Notes: generated from the letters alone by a model not told the origin. DNA of 64,000 nucleotides from Phycisphaerales bacterium (GCA_022447205.1 JAKVBQ010000003.1:91704-155703), one strand, 5' to 3'. Positions 26,937 to 35,954 are shown, counted from the stretch's first letter. Numbers and translations: made by a program.

Positions 26937-27547
26937 GCGGTCCGCCGGTCATCGGACTGCTTGGCGGAATCGGTTCCGGCAAGAGCACCGTGGCCCGCGT
27001 CTTCAAGGACCTCGGCTGTGTCGTCGCCGATGCCGATGCCGATGCGCACCAGGTCCTCTCGGAAACCGAGGTGGTGGAAGCCCTGCGGGAACGCTGGGGT
27101 GATGGCGTGGTCCGCCCCGACGGCACGCCCGATCGACGGGAGATCGGTCGTATCGTCTTCGATGATCCTGCGGAACGTGCGTGGCTGGAATCGGTCGTGC
27201 ATCCACGGGTGTCCATGCTCAGGAAGGAACGCTTCGAGGCGGCTCCCGAAGACGCAACGGCTCTTCTGGTCGACGCACCCCTGATCCTCGAGGCGAATCT
27301 CGATGAGGAATGCGACCATCTCGTCTTCATCGAGTGCCCGATCGAGGTCCGTCTGTCCAGGGTGGACTCCACGAGGGGTTGGGATGCGGAGGAACTGGCC
27401 CGTCGCGAGGCGGCTCAGGTGTCCCTGGAGGAGAAACGGTCGAGGGCGGACGAGCTCATCACGAACACCGGCAGCCTCGCCGAGCTGGAAGAGCAGGTTC
27501 GATCGATCCTCTCAAGGGTTCGGGGCGGGTCAGGCGGAAGAGCTTGA
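26933..27547 (+). CDS. coaE: Dephospho-CoA kinase
   Basis: A 204-residue kinase that performs the last step of coenzyme A synthesis. The P-loop GGIGSGKSTVARVF is at residues about 10-24, then VVADADADAHQVL (catalytic Asp region), DRREIGRIVFDD, HPRVSMLRKERF and the LLVDAPLILEANLD and EVRLSRVDST blocks. The start codon lies inside the ATGA overlap with cysS. The promoter for the next gene, rho, overlaps its stop codon. Confidence 0.95.
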   Translation: MSGPPVIGLLGGIGSGKSTVARVFKDLGCVVADADADAHQVLSETEVVEALRERWGDGVVRPDGTPDRREIGRIVFDDPAERAWLESVVHPRVSMLRKERFEAAPEDATALLVDAPLILEANLDEECDHLVFIECPIEVRLSRVDSTRGWDAEELARREAAQVSLEEKRSRADELITNTGSLAELEEQVRSILSRVRGGSGGRA

Positions 27548-27572
27548 CCAGCAGCTGACTCTCCCTGATAAT
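27544..27572 (+). promoter_or_regulatory. Sigma70-type promoter of rho
   Basis: TTGACC (27544-27549) and GATAAT (27567-27572) are separated by exactly 17 bases, matching the consensus at 5 of 6 positions each. It overlaps the coaE stop codon. Predicted transcription starts near 27579, leaving an untranslated leader of about 230 nt before rho. Confidence 0.7.
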
Positions 27573-27810
27573 CATTCTCGAACCGGGACATCGATCCCGA
27601 TTCGGACGCGAGTCATCGTTGCCTGCCTGACCGGAAGGCACACGAGCCAGGCTCGATCACGTCCAGTCGAATGCAATCCGCAGGCTGACTTCAGAGGCGA
27701 TGCCCGTTCAAGGGGTCGCCCACCCTCCACGCTTCGTTGCGTGTCAGGGAGACAGGGACCCACCCTCAATTTCACAGTCGGGCTCTTTCGACAAGGAGCA
27801 CCCCCGAACG

Positions 27811-29256
27811 ATGAGTACCAGCAAGCGACGTCGAGGCCGAAGGAAAAGTGGTGGTGGTGGCGGCGGCGGCGGCGGCGCTCCCACGATCGCCCTCCCACCG
27901 GGTTCCGTTCCCACCGACGAGCAGCTCGAGGAGGAGCTTCGGGAGCTCGAGAAGAAGACGAAGGGCAAGTACGAGTTCGCCAAGAACGACGACTACAACC
28001 TCGCCACCCTTCAGAAGATGACGACCGACAAGCTCGTCAAGATCGCGAAGAAGGAGAAGATCTCCGATCCGCAGACCATGGCGAAGCAGAAGCTGGTCTT
28101 CGAGATCCTCAAGGCGAGAGCCGAGAAGCACGGCCTGATGATGGCCGAAGGCACCCTCGAAGTGATGCCCGACGGATTCGGTTTCCTTCGGAGTCCCGAG
28201 TATTCCTACATGCCATGCGCGGACGACGTGTACGTGAGTCCGGCACAGATCCGTCGATTCGGACTTCGAAAGGGGCATGTCGTCAAGGGTGTCATCCGGC
28301 CTCCCAAGGAAGCCGAGACGTATTTCGCCCTGCTCCGCGTCGAGGAGGTCGGCGGTCGCGATCCCAAGAAGATCCATGATCTCCCCGCCTTCGAGAACCT
28401 CACGCCCCTGCATCCGAACAAGCGCATCCAGCTCGAGGTCCTCGGTGAACCCGACAAGCTCGAGACCCGGGTCATCGACATGGTCACTCCCCTTGGTTTC
28501 GGTCAGCGTGCGCTCATCGTCGCACCACCACGAACCGGCAAGACCGTGATCCTTCAGCAGATCACCCAGGCGATCTCGAAGAACCATCCCGACGTTCATG
28601 TCATGGTCCTGCTCGTCGACGAACGTCCCGAGGAGGTCACTGACTTCCGCCGCAACACCGCGGATTCGGTCGAGGTCGTCGCGAGCACCTTCGACGAGGA
28701 GCCGCATCGGCACATCCAGGTCGCCGAGATGCTGATCGAGAAGGCGCGTCGTCTCGTCGAGCTTGGCGAGCATGTCGTGATCCTGCTTGATTCGATCACC
28801 CGACTTGCGCGCGGTTACCAGGCGGCGATGGGTTCCGGTGGCGCCGTCACCTCCGGCGGCATCAATCCCAAGGCGCTGATTCCACCGAAGAAGTTCTTCG
28901 GATCCGCACGAAACATCGAGGATGGTGGTTCCCTGACGATTCTCGGCACCGCTCTGGTCGATACGAATGCGCGTAGTGACGAGGTCATCTTCGAGGAGTT
29001 CAAGGGCACGGGTAACTCCGAACTGCACCTTGATCGCAAGTTGGTCGAGAAGCGGGTCTGGCCTGCGATCAACATCCCTGCAAGCGGTACTCGTCGCGAG
29101 GAGTTGCTGCTGGATCCGAAGGAACACGAGCTGATCGTTCGATTGAGGAAGGTCGTCGCCGACATGAACGTCGTCGAGGCGATGGAGCTGCTCCAGAGCC
29201 GCCTCTCCAAGTCCAAGTCGAACGGCGAGTTCCTGATGACCATGAACATGGGTTGA
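27811..29256 (+). CDS. rho: Transcription termination factor Rho
   Basis: A 481-residue hexameric RNA helicase that ends transcription at Rho-dependent sites. The start at 27811 follows AAGGAG; a longer in-frame start would only add leader sequence. The N-terminus is a basic segment (KRRRGRRKSGGG) with a run of ten glycines, an insertion absent from E. coli Rho. The Rho_N helical part (LQKMTTDKLVKIAKKE), the RNA-binding cold-shock domain (GFGFLRSPEYSY), the Walker A APPRTGKT, Walker B VILLDSITR and the secondary RNA-binding loops (RGYQAAMGSGG) are all present. The long 5' leader fits the autoregulation known for rho genes. Confidence 0.97.
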   Translation: MSTSKRRRGRRKSGGGGGGGGGAPTIALPPGSVPTDEQLEEELRELEKKTKGKYEFAKNDDYNLATLQKMTTDKLVKIAKKEKISDPQTMAKQKLVFEILKARAEKHGLMMAEGTLEVMPDGFGFLRSPEYSYMPCADDVYVSPAQIRRFGLRKGHVVKGVIRPPKEAETYFALLRVEEVGGRDPKKIHDLPAFENLTPLHPNKRIQLEVLGEPDKLETRVIDMVTPLGFGQRALIVAPPRTGKTVILQQITQAISKNHPDVHVMVLLVDERPEEVTDFRRNTADSVEVVASTFDEEPHRHIQVAEMLIEKARRLVELGEHVVILLDSITRLARGYQAAMGSGGAVTSGGINPKALIPPKKFFGSARNIEDGGSLTILGTALVDTNARSDEVIFEEFKGTGNSELHLDRKLVEKRVWPAINIPASGTRREELLLDPKEHELIVRLRKVVADMNVVEAMELLQSRLSKSKSNGEFLMTMNMG

Positions 29257-29489
29257 GACCGGTATCCTTCCGAAAGGCATCGGCACACCGGTCTGGAGCC
29301 CCCGGCATGGCTGAAACCCCGTCAGTCGGGCCCAACCATGCGATCCGCGGGAACTGAACCGGCCCGAGAGGGGTATCCTTTAGGAGGGTGTCGACGCGTG
29401 CAGAGTCCTCGTTTTCTTCACGTAGACACATCCAGGGACGCCGTCTCTTCGGGGACCACGAACACTTCTCACAGAGGGTCTTCTTCAAG

Positions 29490-30428
29490 ATGAACCAGAC
29501 AAGCCCATCCTCGAACCTCCCCATCAGGTCCCGTCACCGCGGCATGACCGTGGTCGAGATCATCGCGGTGGTCGGGATCATCGTTCTTCTGCTGGGCATC
29601 CTGCTCCCTGCGCTCAACCTCGGTGCGGCGAATGCGCGCTGGGCGAGCAGCCAGAACAACATGCGGCAGATCTACCAGCTGATGCAGGAATACACGAACG
29701 ACAACCGGGAGACCATCGTCCCCGCCGCGTTCGACTACTCCGGCAACACGTTCCCTTCGAAGGTTCGTTCCCTGGATCCTCCCGGATCCTCCATGCCGCT
29801 CACCGAGCTCGGGACGCGAGCCGGCTACGGGACCTGGTCCGACCTCCTGTGGACCTACGCTGAATTCGGTCCGGCTCCGGCCATCGGCGCCCCGTCCTCC
29901 GGAACGCCCTATGGCTACATGTACGACTCACCCGATCGCGTCTACTACGACTATGACGGGTACGCCCGCAACGACATCTTCCGCTCCACTGTCGGCATGA
30001 CGCGGACTCCCGGAGGCACCGAAGCACTTCCGTTCGGGACAGGCGCCCAACGAAGCGAAGAGAGCGACCCCGGTTACTTCGCGGCGAATCTCCTGTTCGA
30101 TGCTCGTCCGCAATCCGATTCCGATGGCCAGTACACCAACGAGTTCGGCGACTGGAGAACCACCGCGGAGGTCCGTCGTCCGAGCCAGACCGTGTATCTC
30201 GTCGACTCCTGGTACGGGGAAGTGATCGAGCCGACGGCTGAGGGATTCGGCAGTCCGGACCCTGCTGGCGGTGGTGGTGAGGAGCCCACCGAGGGCCAGG
30301 TCGATTTCCGGTACCCCGGTGAATCCTGCCTGATGCTCTTCCTCGATGGGCATATCCAGACGGAAGGCCAGTGGGACGTCTTCACCGACCTCAAGGACAT
30401 TCGGAACATCCGGGTCGACGAGCTCTAG
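29490..30428 (+). CDS. Pseudopilin-like protein with prepilin N-terminal methylation motif
   Basis: A 312-residue protein of the type II secretion/pseudopilin class common in planctomycetes. The start at 29490 is followed by a short basic leader ending in G, and cleavage would give MTVVE with Glu at position 5, the classic prepilin peptidase site. A hydrophobic helix follows (IIAVVGIIVLLLGILLPALN). The rest is a large extracellular head with many Tyr, Asp and Gly residues and ends in a GESCLMLFLDGHIQTEG block, as seen in planctomycete pseudopilins. It would sit in a secretion or pilus-like fibre. It is preceded by a 233-bp gap with no gene. Confidence 0.85.
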   Translation: MNQTSPSSNLPIRSRHRGMTVVEIIAVVGIIVLLLGILLPALNLGAANARWASSQNNMRQIYQLMQEYTNDNRETIVPAAFDYSGNTFPSKVRSLDPPGSSMPLTELGTRAGYGTWSDLLWTYAEFGPAPAIGAPSSGTPYGYMYDSPDRVYYDYDGYARNDIFRSTVGMTRTPGGTEALPFGTGAQRSEESDPGYFAANLLFDARPQSDSDGQYTNEFGDWRTTAEVRRPSQTVYLVDSWYGEVIEPTAEGFGSPDPAGGGGEEPTEGQVDFRYPGESCLMLFLDGHIQTEGQWDVFTDLKDIRNIRVDEL

Positions 30429-30706
30429 GAAAACGGCTCCCGACACCGCTCCAGGGCCTCTCTTGCGGATTTTTTCAGTACGCCTGTTTCCCTCTTGCTG
30501 AAGGCCGAAAATCAAACGAATGTTTGAGGTTCTGATAGTACCCCCTCCTGCAGGTGTTGAAGGGGTCATTCATGGCCCAGATGGCCTGGGTAGGCCTCGA
30601 TTCGTTGCTCCAGACCCGTTTTCTGACGGTGTACAGTCGCTCATCAGGCGGTCCAGCCGGTCTGGTCGGACTTGCTTCCGTGGGTGAAACCAGTACCATC
30701 TTCCAT
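30429..30706 (+). other. Intergenic region before the tRNA-Thr/tuf operon
   Basis: No gene is seen. It contains a perfect 6-4-6 inverted repeat TCAAAC-GAAT-GTTTGA at 30512-30527, which could be an operator, and poor -35/-10 candidates (TTGCTC near 30605, TACAGT near 30632, spacing too long). The operon promoter is probably here. Confidence 0.4.
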
Positions 30707-30728
30707 CCGCCCCATTGGGGCGGTTTTT
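30707..30728 (+). terminator. Intrinsic terminator upstream of tRNA-Thr
   Basis: A 7-bp stem CCGCCCC/GGGGCGG (30707-30713 with 30717-30723, loop ATT) is followed by five T residues. It lies 22 bases before the tRNA, so it either ends the pseudopilin-side transcript or attenuates the tRNA/tuf transcript. Confidence 0.7.
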
Positions 30729-30750
30729 ACTCGGGCGTGCCCGGCGTATG

Positions 30751-30822
30751 GCCACCGTAGCTCAGTGGTAGAGCACACCCTTGGTAAGGGTGAGGTCACG
30801 GGTTCAAGTCCCGTTGGTGGCT
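30751..30822 (+). tRNA. tRNA-Thr (anticodon GGT)
   Basis: A full cloverleaf is visible. The acceptor GCCACCG pairs with TGGTGGC (G7 pairs with T as a wobble). The D arm is GCTC...GAGC. The anticodon stem CACCC/GGGTG encloses the loop TTGGTAA with anticodon GGT, and the T arm is ACGGG-TTCAAGT-CCCGT. CCA is not encoded. Its place before tuf matches the widespread thrT-tuf arrangement. Confidence 0.97.
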
Positions 30823-30958
30823 TCCCGCGGGTTCCTTTCTACGGCCCGCACTACTGTTGGAGAAGTGAGTCGAACGTACGGCTTGCCGATCCAGTTCAAT
30901 CATCCGGCCTCACTCGTGCGAGCAGAGGTCAACGCAGCGTCTGTGGAGTTTCCATCCG

Positions 30959-32170
30959 ATGGCCAAGGAAGTTTTTAACAGGACAAAACCGCACGTAAAC
31001 GTCGGCACCATTGGTCACGTCGACCATGGAAAGACGACGCTCACTGCGGCAATCACCGCGGTCCAGGCTGCTAAGGGCCTGGCAGACTTCACCTCGTACG
31101 ACGATGTTGCAAAGGCATCGGAATCTGAAGGTCGTCGTGACCCAACGAAGATTCTGACCATTGCAACCAGTCACGTCGAGTATGAGTCACCGAACCGCCA
31201 CTACGCCCACGTTGACTGCCCGGGTCACGCGGACTACGTGAAGAACATGATCACCGGCGCGGCGCAGATGGACGGGGCAATCCTCGTCGTCTCCGCTTCG
31301 GACGGCCCCATGCCCCAGACTCGTGAGCACATCCTGCTTGCTCGTCAGGTCGGTGTGCCCAAGATCGTGGTCTTCCTCAACAAGTGCGACCTCGTCGACG
31401 ACGAGGAGCTCCTCGAGCTGGTCGAGATGGAAGTTCGCGAGCTTCTCGACAAGTACGACTTCCCCGGCGACGACACCCCGGTCATCCGTGGTGCCGCCTT
31501 CCCGGCGCTTTCCGCTCCGGATGATGACAGCAAGAACGCCTGCATCGGTGAACTGATGGACGCGCTCGACAGCTACATCCCCGAGCCCGAGCGAGAGGTC
31601 GACAAGCCGTTCCTCATGTCGATCGAGGACGTGTTCTCGATCAAGGGCCGCGGTACCGTCGCCACCGGTCGTATCGAGCGTGGCGTGATCAAGGTCGGCG
31701 ATGCCGCCGAGATCGTCGGACTCCGCCCCGATGCGATGAAGACCACCATCACTGGTGTCGAGATGTTCCAGAAGACCCTCGACGAAGGTCAGGCCGGCGA
31801 CAACGTCGGTTGCCTCCTCCGTGGTGTTGAAAAGGACGAGATCCAGCGTGGTCAGGTTCTCTGCAAGCCCGGTTCCATCAGCCCCCACACCGGCTTCGAA
31901 GGTGAGATCTACGTGCTGACCAAGGATGAAGGTGGCCGTCACACGCCGTTCTTCACCGGGTACAAGCCGCAGTTCTACTTCCGAACGACGGACATCACGG
32001 GCAAGGTCGAACTGCAGGGCGGCGCCGAGATGTGCATGCCTGGTGACAACGTCTCCGTGAAGGTCGACCTTGAAGGCAAGGGCGTCGCCATGGAAGAAGG
32101 CGTTCGTTTCGCTGTCCGTGAAGGCGGCCGTACGGTCGGCTCCGGCGTCGTTTCGAAGGTCACCAGCTGA
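30959..32170 (+). CDS. tuf: Elongation factor Tu with non-canonical switch I
   Basis: A 403-residue EF-Tu that delivers aminoacyl-tRNA to the ribosome. The P-loop [30 protein letters not shown] (G3/switch II) and [23 protein letters not shown] (G4) are standard. The switch I segment is not: where most EF-Tus read RGITI before NTSHVEY, this protein has [17 protein letters not shown] (residues about 59-75), so the conserved Arg-Gly pair is lost while the Thr of the TI pair remains. From memory, similar segments occur in planctomycete EF-Tus. Domains II and III look normal. It sits between tRNA-Thr and rpmG and ends in a strong terminator. Confidence 0.97.
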   Translation: MAKEVFNRTKPHVNVGTIGHVDHGKTTLTAAITAVQAAKGLADFTSYDDVAKASESEGRRDPTKILTIATSHVEYESPNRHYAHVDCPGHADYVKNMITGAAQMDGAILVVSASDGPMPQTREHILLARQVGVPKIVVFLNKCDLVDDEELLELVEMEVRELLDKYDFPGDDTPVIRGAAFPALSAPDDDSKNACIGELMDALDSYIPEPEREVDKPFLMSIEDVFSIKGRGTVATGRIERGVIKVGDAAEIVGLRPDAMKTTITGVEMFQKTLDEGQAGDNVGCLLRGVEKDEIQRGQVLCKPGSISPHTGFEGEIYVLTKDEGGRHTPFFTGYKPQFYFRTTDITGKVELQGGAEMCMPGDNVSVKVDLEGKGVAMEEGVRFAVREGGRTVGSGVVSKVTS

Positions 32171-32183
32171 TCGTTGAATAGTC

Positions 32184-32222
32184 CCATCCTGCCAGCGCAC
32201 ACCACGCTGGCAGGATGGTTTT
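32184..32222 (+). terminator. Intrinsic terminator after tuf
   Basis: A perfect 14-bp stem CCATCCTGCCAGCG/CGCTGGCAGGATGG (32184-32197 with 32205-32218) is followed by TTTT. It separates tuf from rpmG. Confidence 0.9.
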
Positions 32223-32304
32223 CCGGCCCCATCAGGGGTCATCAAGCCCTGGTCACCCCAGGGTGAGACGCGGGCAAGACCCGCTTGTGAAACGGAGCGG
32301 TGCG

Positions 32305-32484
32305 ATGGCAAAAAGAGCCATGGATCGCGAGTACGTCTGGCTTCAGTGCTCGGAATCCGGTGATCTCAACTACCGGACGAATATCCGCGTGAAGGGTGGC
32401 ATTCCTGAAAAGGTGAAGGGTGGCTTCAAGAAGTACAGCCCGCGCCTCAGGAAGCACACGCTCCACAAGATCAAGCGGAAGTGA
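32305..32484 (+). CDS. rpmG: Ribosomal protein L33 (zinc-free form)
   Basis: A 59-residue L33. The start at 32305 (MAKRAMDREYVWLQCSES) follows GGAGCG. The end KYSPRLRKHTLHKIKRK is typical of the family. The paired cysteines of the zinc-binding form are missing: only one Cys remains near residue 15, and SPRL replaces the second CxxC. It would therefore be a zinc-independent L33. The gene lies between tuf and tRNA-Trp, the usual order in many bacteria. Confidence 0.95.
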   Translation: MAKRAMDREYVWLQCSESGDLNYRTNIRVKGGIPEKVKGGFKKYSPRLRKHTLHKIKRK

Positions 32485-32518
32485 TCGCCTCGATATCTGC
32501 GCTCCTCGGAGCGCATGG

Positions 32519-32591
<73 letters not shown>

Positions 32592-32711
32592 ATTCAAGTC
32601 CGGCTGCCAGCCAGCCCCGGAGAACCACCGGGTTTGAAGCAGACGGCGAAGCGGCCCGCGACGGATCCTGCGGGCCTTGCAGAAGAACGGGTTGGTCGCT
32701 GAGGGCCACCC

Positions 32712-33149
32712 ATGAACGACCAGAAGGAGCGTCCGGCAATGGCGTTGGGCATCTACAAGAAGGGTCAGGGCTACTACACACGGCTCTGCACGACCATCGC
32801 CTACGCGGCTTTGATCGCGATGGGAGCATGGTGGGTCTCTCGCCAGTTCTCAGGCGTCGATTTCGGATTCCCCTCCGTCTACGCGAGTGCCGGCGCAGCC
32901 GTCATCGTTCTCACCGTCTTCGGTTTGATCGGTTACTGGCTGATCGGGCGACGACCCAAGACGGTCGATTTCCTGGTCGCGACCGAAGGCGAGATGAAGA
33001 AGGTCAACTGGTCGACTCGGCGTGAGGTGATCGGTTCCACATTCATCGTGCTGGTCATCTCCTTCATGATCGCGCTGCTGTGTGCGGCTTTCGATCTGGT
33101 CTTTGCCTGGTTCTTCACGCTTATCGATGTTCTTGAACCGACGGTCTGA
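32712..33149 (+). CDS. secE: Preprotein translocase subunit SecE
   Basis: A 145-residue membrane protein, part of the SecYEG channel. Three hydrophobic helices are visible: residues about 22-43, 55-78 and 102-135. The conserved SecE core lies at EMKKVNWSTRREVIGSTFIVLVI and the last helix. Most bacterial SecE proteins have one helix; this three-helix form resembles that of enterobacteria. A GAGGG-like ribosome binding site precedes ATG 32712. nusG starts 11 bases after its stop, so they are cotranscribed. Confidence 0.95.
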   Translation: MNDQKERPAMALGIYKKGQGYYTRLCTTIAYAALIAMGAWWVSRQFSGVDFGFPSVYASAGAAVIVLTVFGLIGYWLIGRRPKTVDFLVATEGEMKKVNWSTRREVIGSTFIVLVISFMIALLCAAFDLVFAWFFTLIDVLEPTV

Positions 33150-33159
33150 GTGACAACCC

Positions 33160-34053
33160 ATGGAGTTCGCACAGGCGATGAACCCTACTGACGAACAACC
33201 CGGAATCGACGGCGACGGCACCGTCCAGCCCGATTCCAACGCCATGCCCGAGGAATCCGCCTCCACCGGTACGCCGGAGGAGTCCGCGGAAGCGGCGACT
33301 GAGCCGCAAGCCTCCGAGGCTGAGGCCCCCAAGAAGCGACTTTCCACCGGACGTGATGCCGCAGCACATGCGAAGGGTGCGAGCCTGAAGTCACTGGGTG
33401 TCGCCACGATCCGCATGGCGGTCGAAGCCGAGAAGGCCGATCTCCCGACGGAAGAAGCTGGTGAGTTCGATCCCGCATCCGATCTTCCGATGTACCGACC
33501 GGGCATGGACTGGTTCGTCCTTCGTGTCGCAAGCAACAAGGAAGGGCCGGTTCGAGAGACCCTGCTTCGTAAGGTCCAGATCGAGGGCATGGAGGATCTT
33601 GTCGGCCGCATCATGGTGCCGACCGAGAAGACCAAGACCCTCAAGGGGCGAAAGCAGCGGATCACCGAGACCAAGCTCTATCCCGGTTACGTGTTCGTCG
33701 AGATGCGTCTCGAACCTGACGGCCGCATTCCCCAGGATGTCTTCTTCCTGATCAAGGAAACCACGGGAGTCGGCGATTTCGTGGGTACCGCAGGTCGACC
33801 GACCCCGATGGGACCGAACGAGGTCGAGAAGATGCTCTTCGACTCCCGTCGCCCCGAGGAAACCCCTCAGGTCAAGATGGAGTTCGAGCCCGGCGACAAC
33901 GTCACGATCAAGGAAGGTCCCTTCGAGAACTACGAAGGCACCGTCGACGACATCATTCCCGAGAAGGGTCTTGTTCGCGTCCTCGTCACGATCTTCGGCC
34001 GGCAGGCGCCGGTCGAGCTGGAATATTGGCAGATCGTCAAGGCAGAGGAATAG
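33160..34053 (+). CDS. nusG: Transcription antitermination factor NusG with long N-terminal extension
   Basis: A 297-residue NusG, about 110 residues longer than typical. Residues 1-110 are Pro/Glu/Ala-rich and probably disordered. The NGN domain runs from about 117 (DWFVLRVASNKEGPVRETL) through LYPGYVFVEMRL and TTGVGDFVG. The KOW domain starts near 243 (FEPGDNVTIKEGPFENYEGTV). NusG binds RNA polymerase and links it to Rho or the ribosome; rho is also in this window. The extension keeps the frame and codon usage of the gene, so it is not an artefact of start choice, although ATG 33178 is an alternative start. The ribosomal protein genes that normally follow (rplK, rplA) are absent. Confidence 0.95.
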   Translation: MEFAQAMNPTDEQPGIDGDGTVQPDSNAMPEESASTGTPEESAEAATEPQASEAEAPKKRLSTGRDAAAHAKGASLKSLGVATIRMAVEAEKADLPTEEAGEFDPASDLPMYRPGMDWFVLRVASNKEGPVRETLLRKVQIEGMEDLVGRIMVPTEKTKTLKGRKQRITETKLYPGYVFVEMRLEPDGRIPQDVFFLIKETTGVGDFVGTAGRPTPMGPNEVEKMLFDSRRPEETPQVKMEFEPGDNVTIKEGPFENYEGTVDDIIPEKGLVRVLVTIFGRQAPVELEYWQIVKAEE

Positions 34054-34084
34054 TCCGCTCGAGACATTGCCAGGAGCTCTTGAG

Positions 34085-34657
34085 ATGGCCAGACGACACA
34101 ATCTTCGACAGCATGTCCTCGCAGCTTCATTGCTGATCATGCTTCCGCTGCTCGGTGCATGCTCAAGCTTCTCGACCTATCCCCCGGATGGCATCGGTCT
34201 CAGGACCTATCCCTGGATTGCACCGGGTCCCGAGGTGATGGCGACCGGTTTGCGTCAGGCTCATGCCAGGGTCGCTCCCGAATCGCCCCTGGTCTTCAAC
34301 CTCCCGGCGGGTATCAGCCAGATGGCATGGGACGACGTACAGCGTCGAATCGGCCCCGATGCCCGGCCCATGGAGCCGGGTGACACCGTTGTCTGGGATC
34401 TCGAGCGCTACGGCATCAGCAACACCAAGGCGTTCACCGACATCGGCTACTGGAATGACGGTACGGCGGTCCTTGTGACGACCTCGATGGAGCGAAGGAA
34501 CATCGAGCCCTTCAGGGTGACCCATGTCCAGCGTTGGTACGTTGAACTCCAGACACCCGTCTGCAACAACCCCAGGTTCCTCACGCCTGCCGAAGACTCC
34601 TCCGGTACCGACACCCAGTCTGCGGGTGACACAGAGGGATCCGGCGCCGGGTCATGA
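34085..34657 (+). CDS. Lipoprotein of unknown function
   Basis: A 190-residue predicted lipoprotein. AGGAG lies nine bases before ATG 34085. The signal peptide has a lipobox-like LLGACSS with the cysteine at about residue 26. The mature part contains PPDGIGLRTYPWIAPG and a GDTVVWDLERYGISN block and ends in a Ser/Gly/Asp-rich tail. No family recognised. Its last four bases overlap ubiX, which suggests cotranscription with ubiX and the glyoxalase-like gene. Confidence 0.75.
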   Translation: MARRHNLRQHVLAASLLIMLPLLGACSSFSTYPPDGIGLRTYPWIAPGPEVMATGLRQAHARVAPESPLVFNLPAGISQMAWDDVQRRIGPDARPMEPGDTVVWDLERYGISNTKAFTDIGYWNDGTAVLVTTSMERRNIEPFRVTHVQRWYVELQTPVCNNPRFLTPAEDSSGTDTQSAGDTEGSGAGS

Positions 34658-35295
34658 GCAGTCGCAGTTTCGTGGTCGGCATCACCGGGGCGAGCGGAGC
34701 AGCTTATGCTCCGCGGCTGCTTGAACTGCTTGGCAGCTCAGGCGCTGAAATTCATCTCATCATCACGCCCTGGGGCAGACGCCTGCTCAAGGACGAACTC
34801 GGCATGAGTTCTCTGGACCTCGATGTACTCACTCGTGGTCATGCTGATCGAGTCAGGATGCACAATGACAAGGATGTCGGTGCTGCGCCCGGCAGCGGCT
34901 CATTCCGGCATGACGGCATGGTCATCCTGCCCTGTTCCGCGAACACCCTCGGCCGGATTGCCAGTGGGATGACCGAGAACCTGATTCAGCGTGCTGCCGC
35001 TTGCGCATTGAAGGAGCGGAGGCGACTCATCCTCTGCCATCGTGAGACCCCGCTGAGTCTGATCGAGATCGAGAACATGGCCACCGTGACCCGCTCGGGC
35101 GGCATCATCGCCCCGTTGAATCCCGGTTTCTATCTCGCGCCATCGGGCATCTCCGATCTCATTGATTACATGGTTGCGCGCATCCTGGATCTCCTCGACG
35201 TGCCTCATTCACTTGACACCAACTGGGGTGACCATGTGGATGCGGTCTCTCGTGATGCCTCCCCCGATTCCAAGCAGACCGAATCGTCCCAATGA
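34654..35295 (+). CDS. ubiX: Flavin prenyltransferase UbiX
   Basis: A 213-residue UbiX/Pad1 family protein that makes prenylated FMN, the cofactor of UbiD decarboxylases. Visible features are VVGITGASGAAYAPRLLELL (FMN phosphate binding), VILPCSANTLGRIASGMTENLIQRAA, ERRRLILCHRETPLSLIEIENM and PGFYLAPSGISDLIDYMVARILDLL. Length is normal. The start overlaps the lipoprotein stop by four bases and the end overlaps the next gene by four. A UbiA-type prenyltransferase is encoded at 45.2 kb, so quinone synthesis, probably menaquinone, is the likely use. No ubiD is in the window. Confidence 0.95.
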   Translation: MSSRSFVVGITGASGAAYAPRLLELLGSSGAEIHLIITPWGRRLLKDELGMSSLDLDVLTRGHADRVRMHNDKDVGAAPGSGSFRHDGMVILPCSANTLGRIASGMTENLIQRAAACALKERRRLILCHRETPLSLIEIENMATVTRSGGIIAPLNPGFYLAPSGISDLIDYMVARILDLLDVPHSLDTNWGDHVDAVSRDASPDSKQTESSQ

Positions 35296-35954
35296 TGAGC
35301 ATGCCGGTGGATGGGAGAGACGTCGAACCATTCGATGTCGTCGACCATCTGGTTGTTGCATCAAACGATCTTGATCAAGGTGTGCGGTCCATCCGCGGTT
35401 TGCTCGGTTGCGGCCCTGGTCCTGGGGGGCGACATCCCGATTGGGGGACGCACAATGCCCTGCTCGGACTCGGTGGTTCCACCTACCTCGAGGTCATAGC
35501 GCCTGATCCAGAGAGCCTGCTGGAGTCTGCTGATCGGCCTGCCGTCTTCACGAAGCCGGGATCGGGTCTCATCAACGGATGGGTGGCCGTCCATCGTGAC
35601 ATTCCAGCCGCGCTGTCAGTGGCTGATGCCATGGGGCATCCACTTGGTGCGCCCATCAACGGGAGGCGCTCGCTTCCTGACGGTCGGGAATTGAGCTGGA
35701 CCCTGACCGATCCTCATGCACGCCATTTCGATGGCCTGGCACCCATACTGATTGATTGGGGTCACTCACCCCACCCCGCGGCAAGTGCGCCTGCAGGTTG
35801 TCGGTTGGTCGATTTTCGACTCCAGCATCCTGATCCAGGCGCACTCACCGCCTTCCTTGGGGCTCTCGAGGTTCCAGTGGTCGTCGAGCAAGGCGAGGTT
35901 CCCCTGATCATGGCATCGATCGAGGGGCCCAACGGCCTTGTCACCCTGACCTGA
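35292..35954 (+). CDS. Glyoxalase-like (VOC superfamily) protein
   Basis: A 220-residue protein of the glyoxalase-like domain type (PF13468). It opens VVDHLVVASNDLDQGVRSI, with HPDWGTHNALLGLGGSTYLEVIAPDP following, the first metal-binding histidine and glutamate of the fold. The second half (RELSWTLTDPHARHFDGLAPILIDWG, then CRLVDFRLQHPDPGAL) completes the paired beta-alpha-beta motifs. The substrate is unknown. The start overlaps ubiX by four bases. Cytoplasmic; no signal peptide. Confidence 0.82.
   Translation: MMSMPVDGRDVEPFDVVDHLVVASNDLDQGVRSIRGLLGCGPGPGGRHPDWGTHNALLGLGGSTYLEVIAPDPESLLESADRPAVFTKPGSGLINGWVAVHRDIPAALSVADAMGHPLGAPINGRRSLPDGRELSWTLTDPHARHFDGLAPILIDWGHSPHPAASAPAGCRLVDFRLQHPDPGALTAFLGALEVPVVVEQGEVPLIMASIEGPNGLVTLT

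Noticed and set aside
27772..29286. 504-codon open frame opposite rho
   Set aside because: Rho on the plus strand has all expected motifs; the antisense frame is a consequence of GC-rich codon usage.
30823..30958. A second tRNA between tRNA-Thr and tuf
   Set aside because: No acceptor stem or T-arm pairing could be drawn; the stretch is just the tuf leader.
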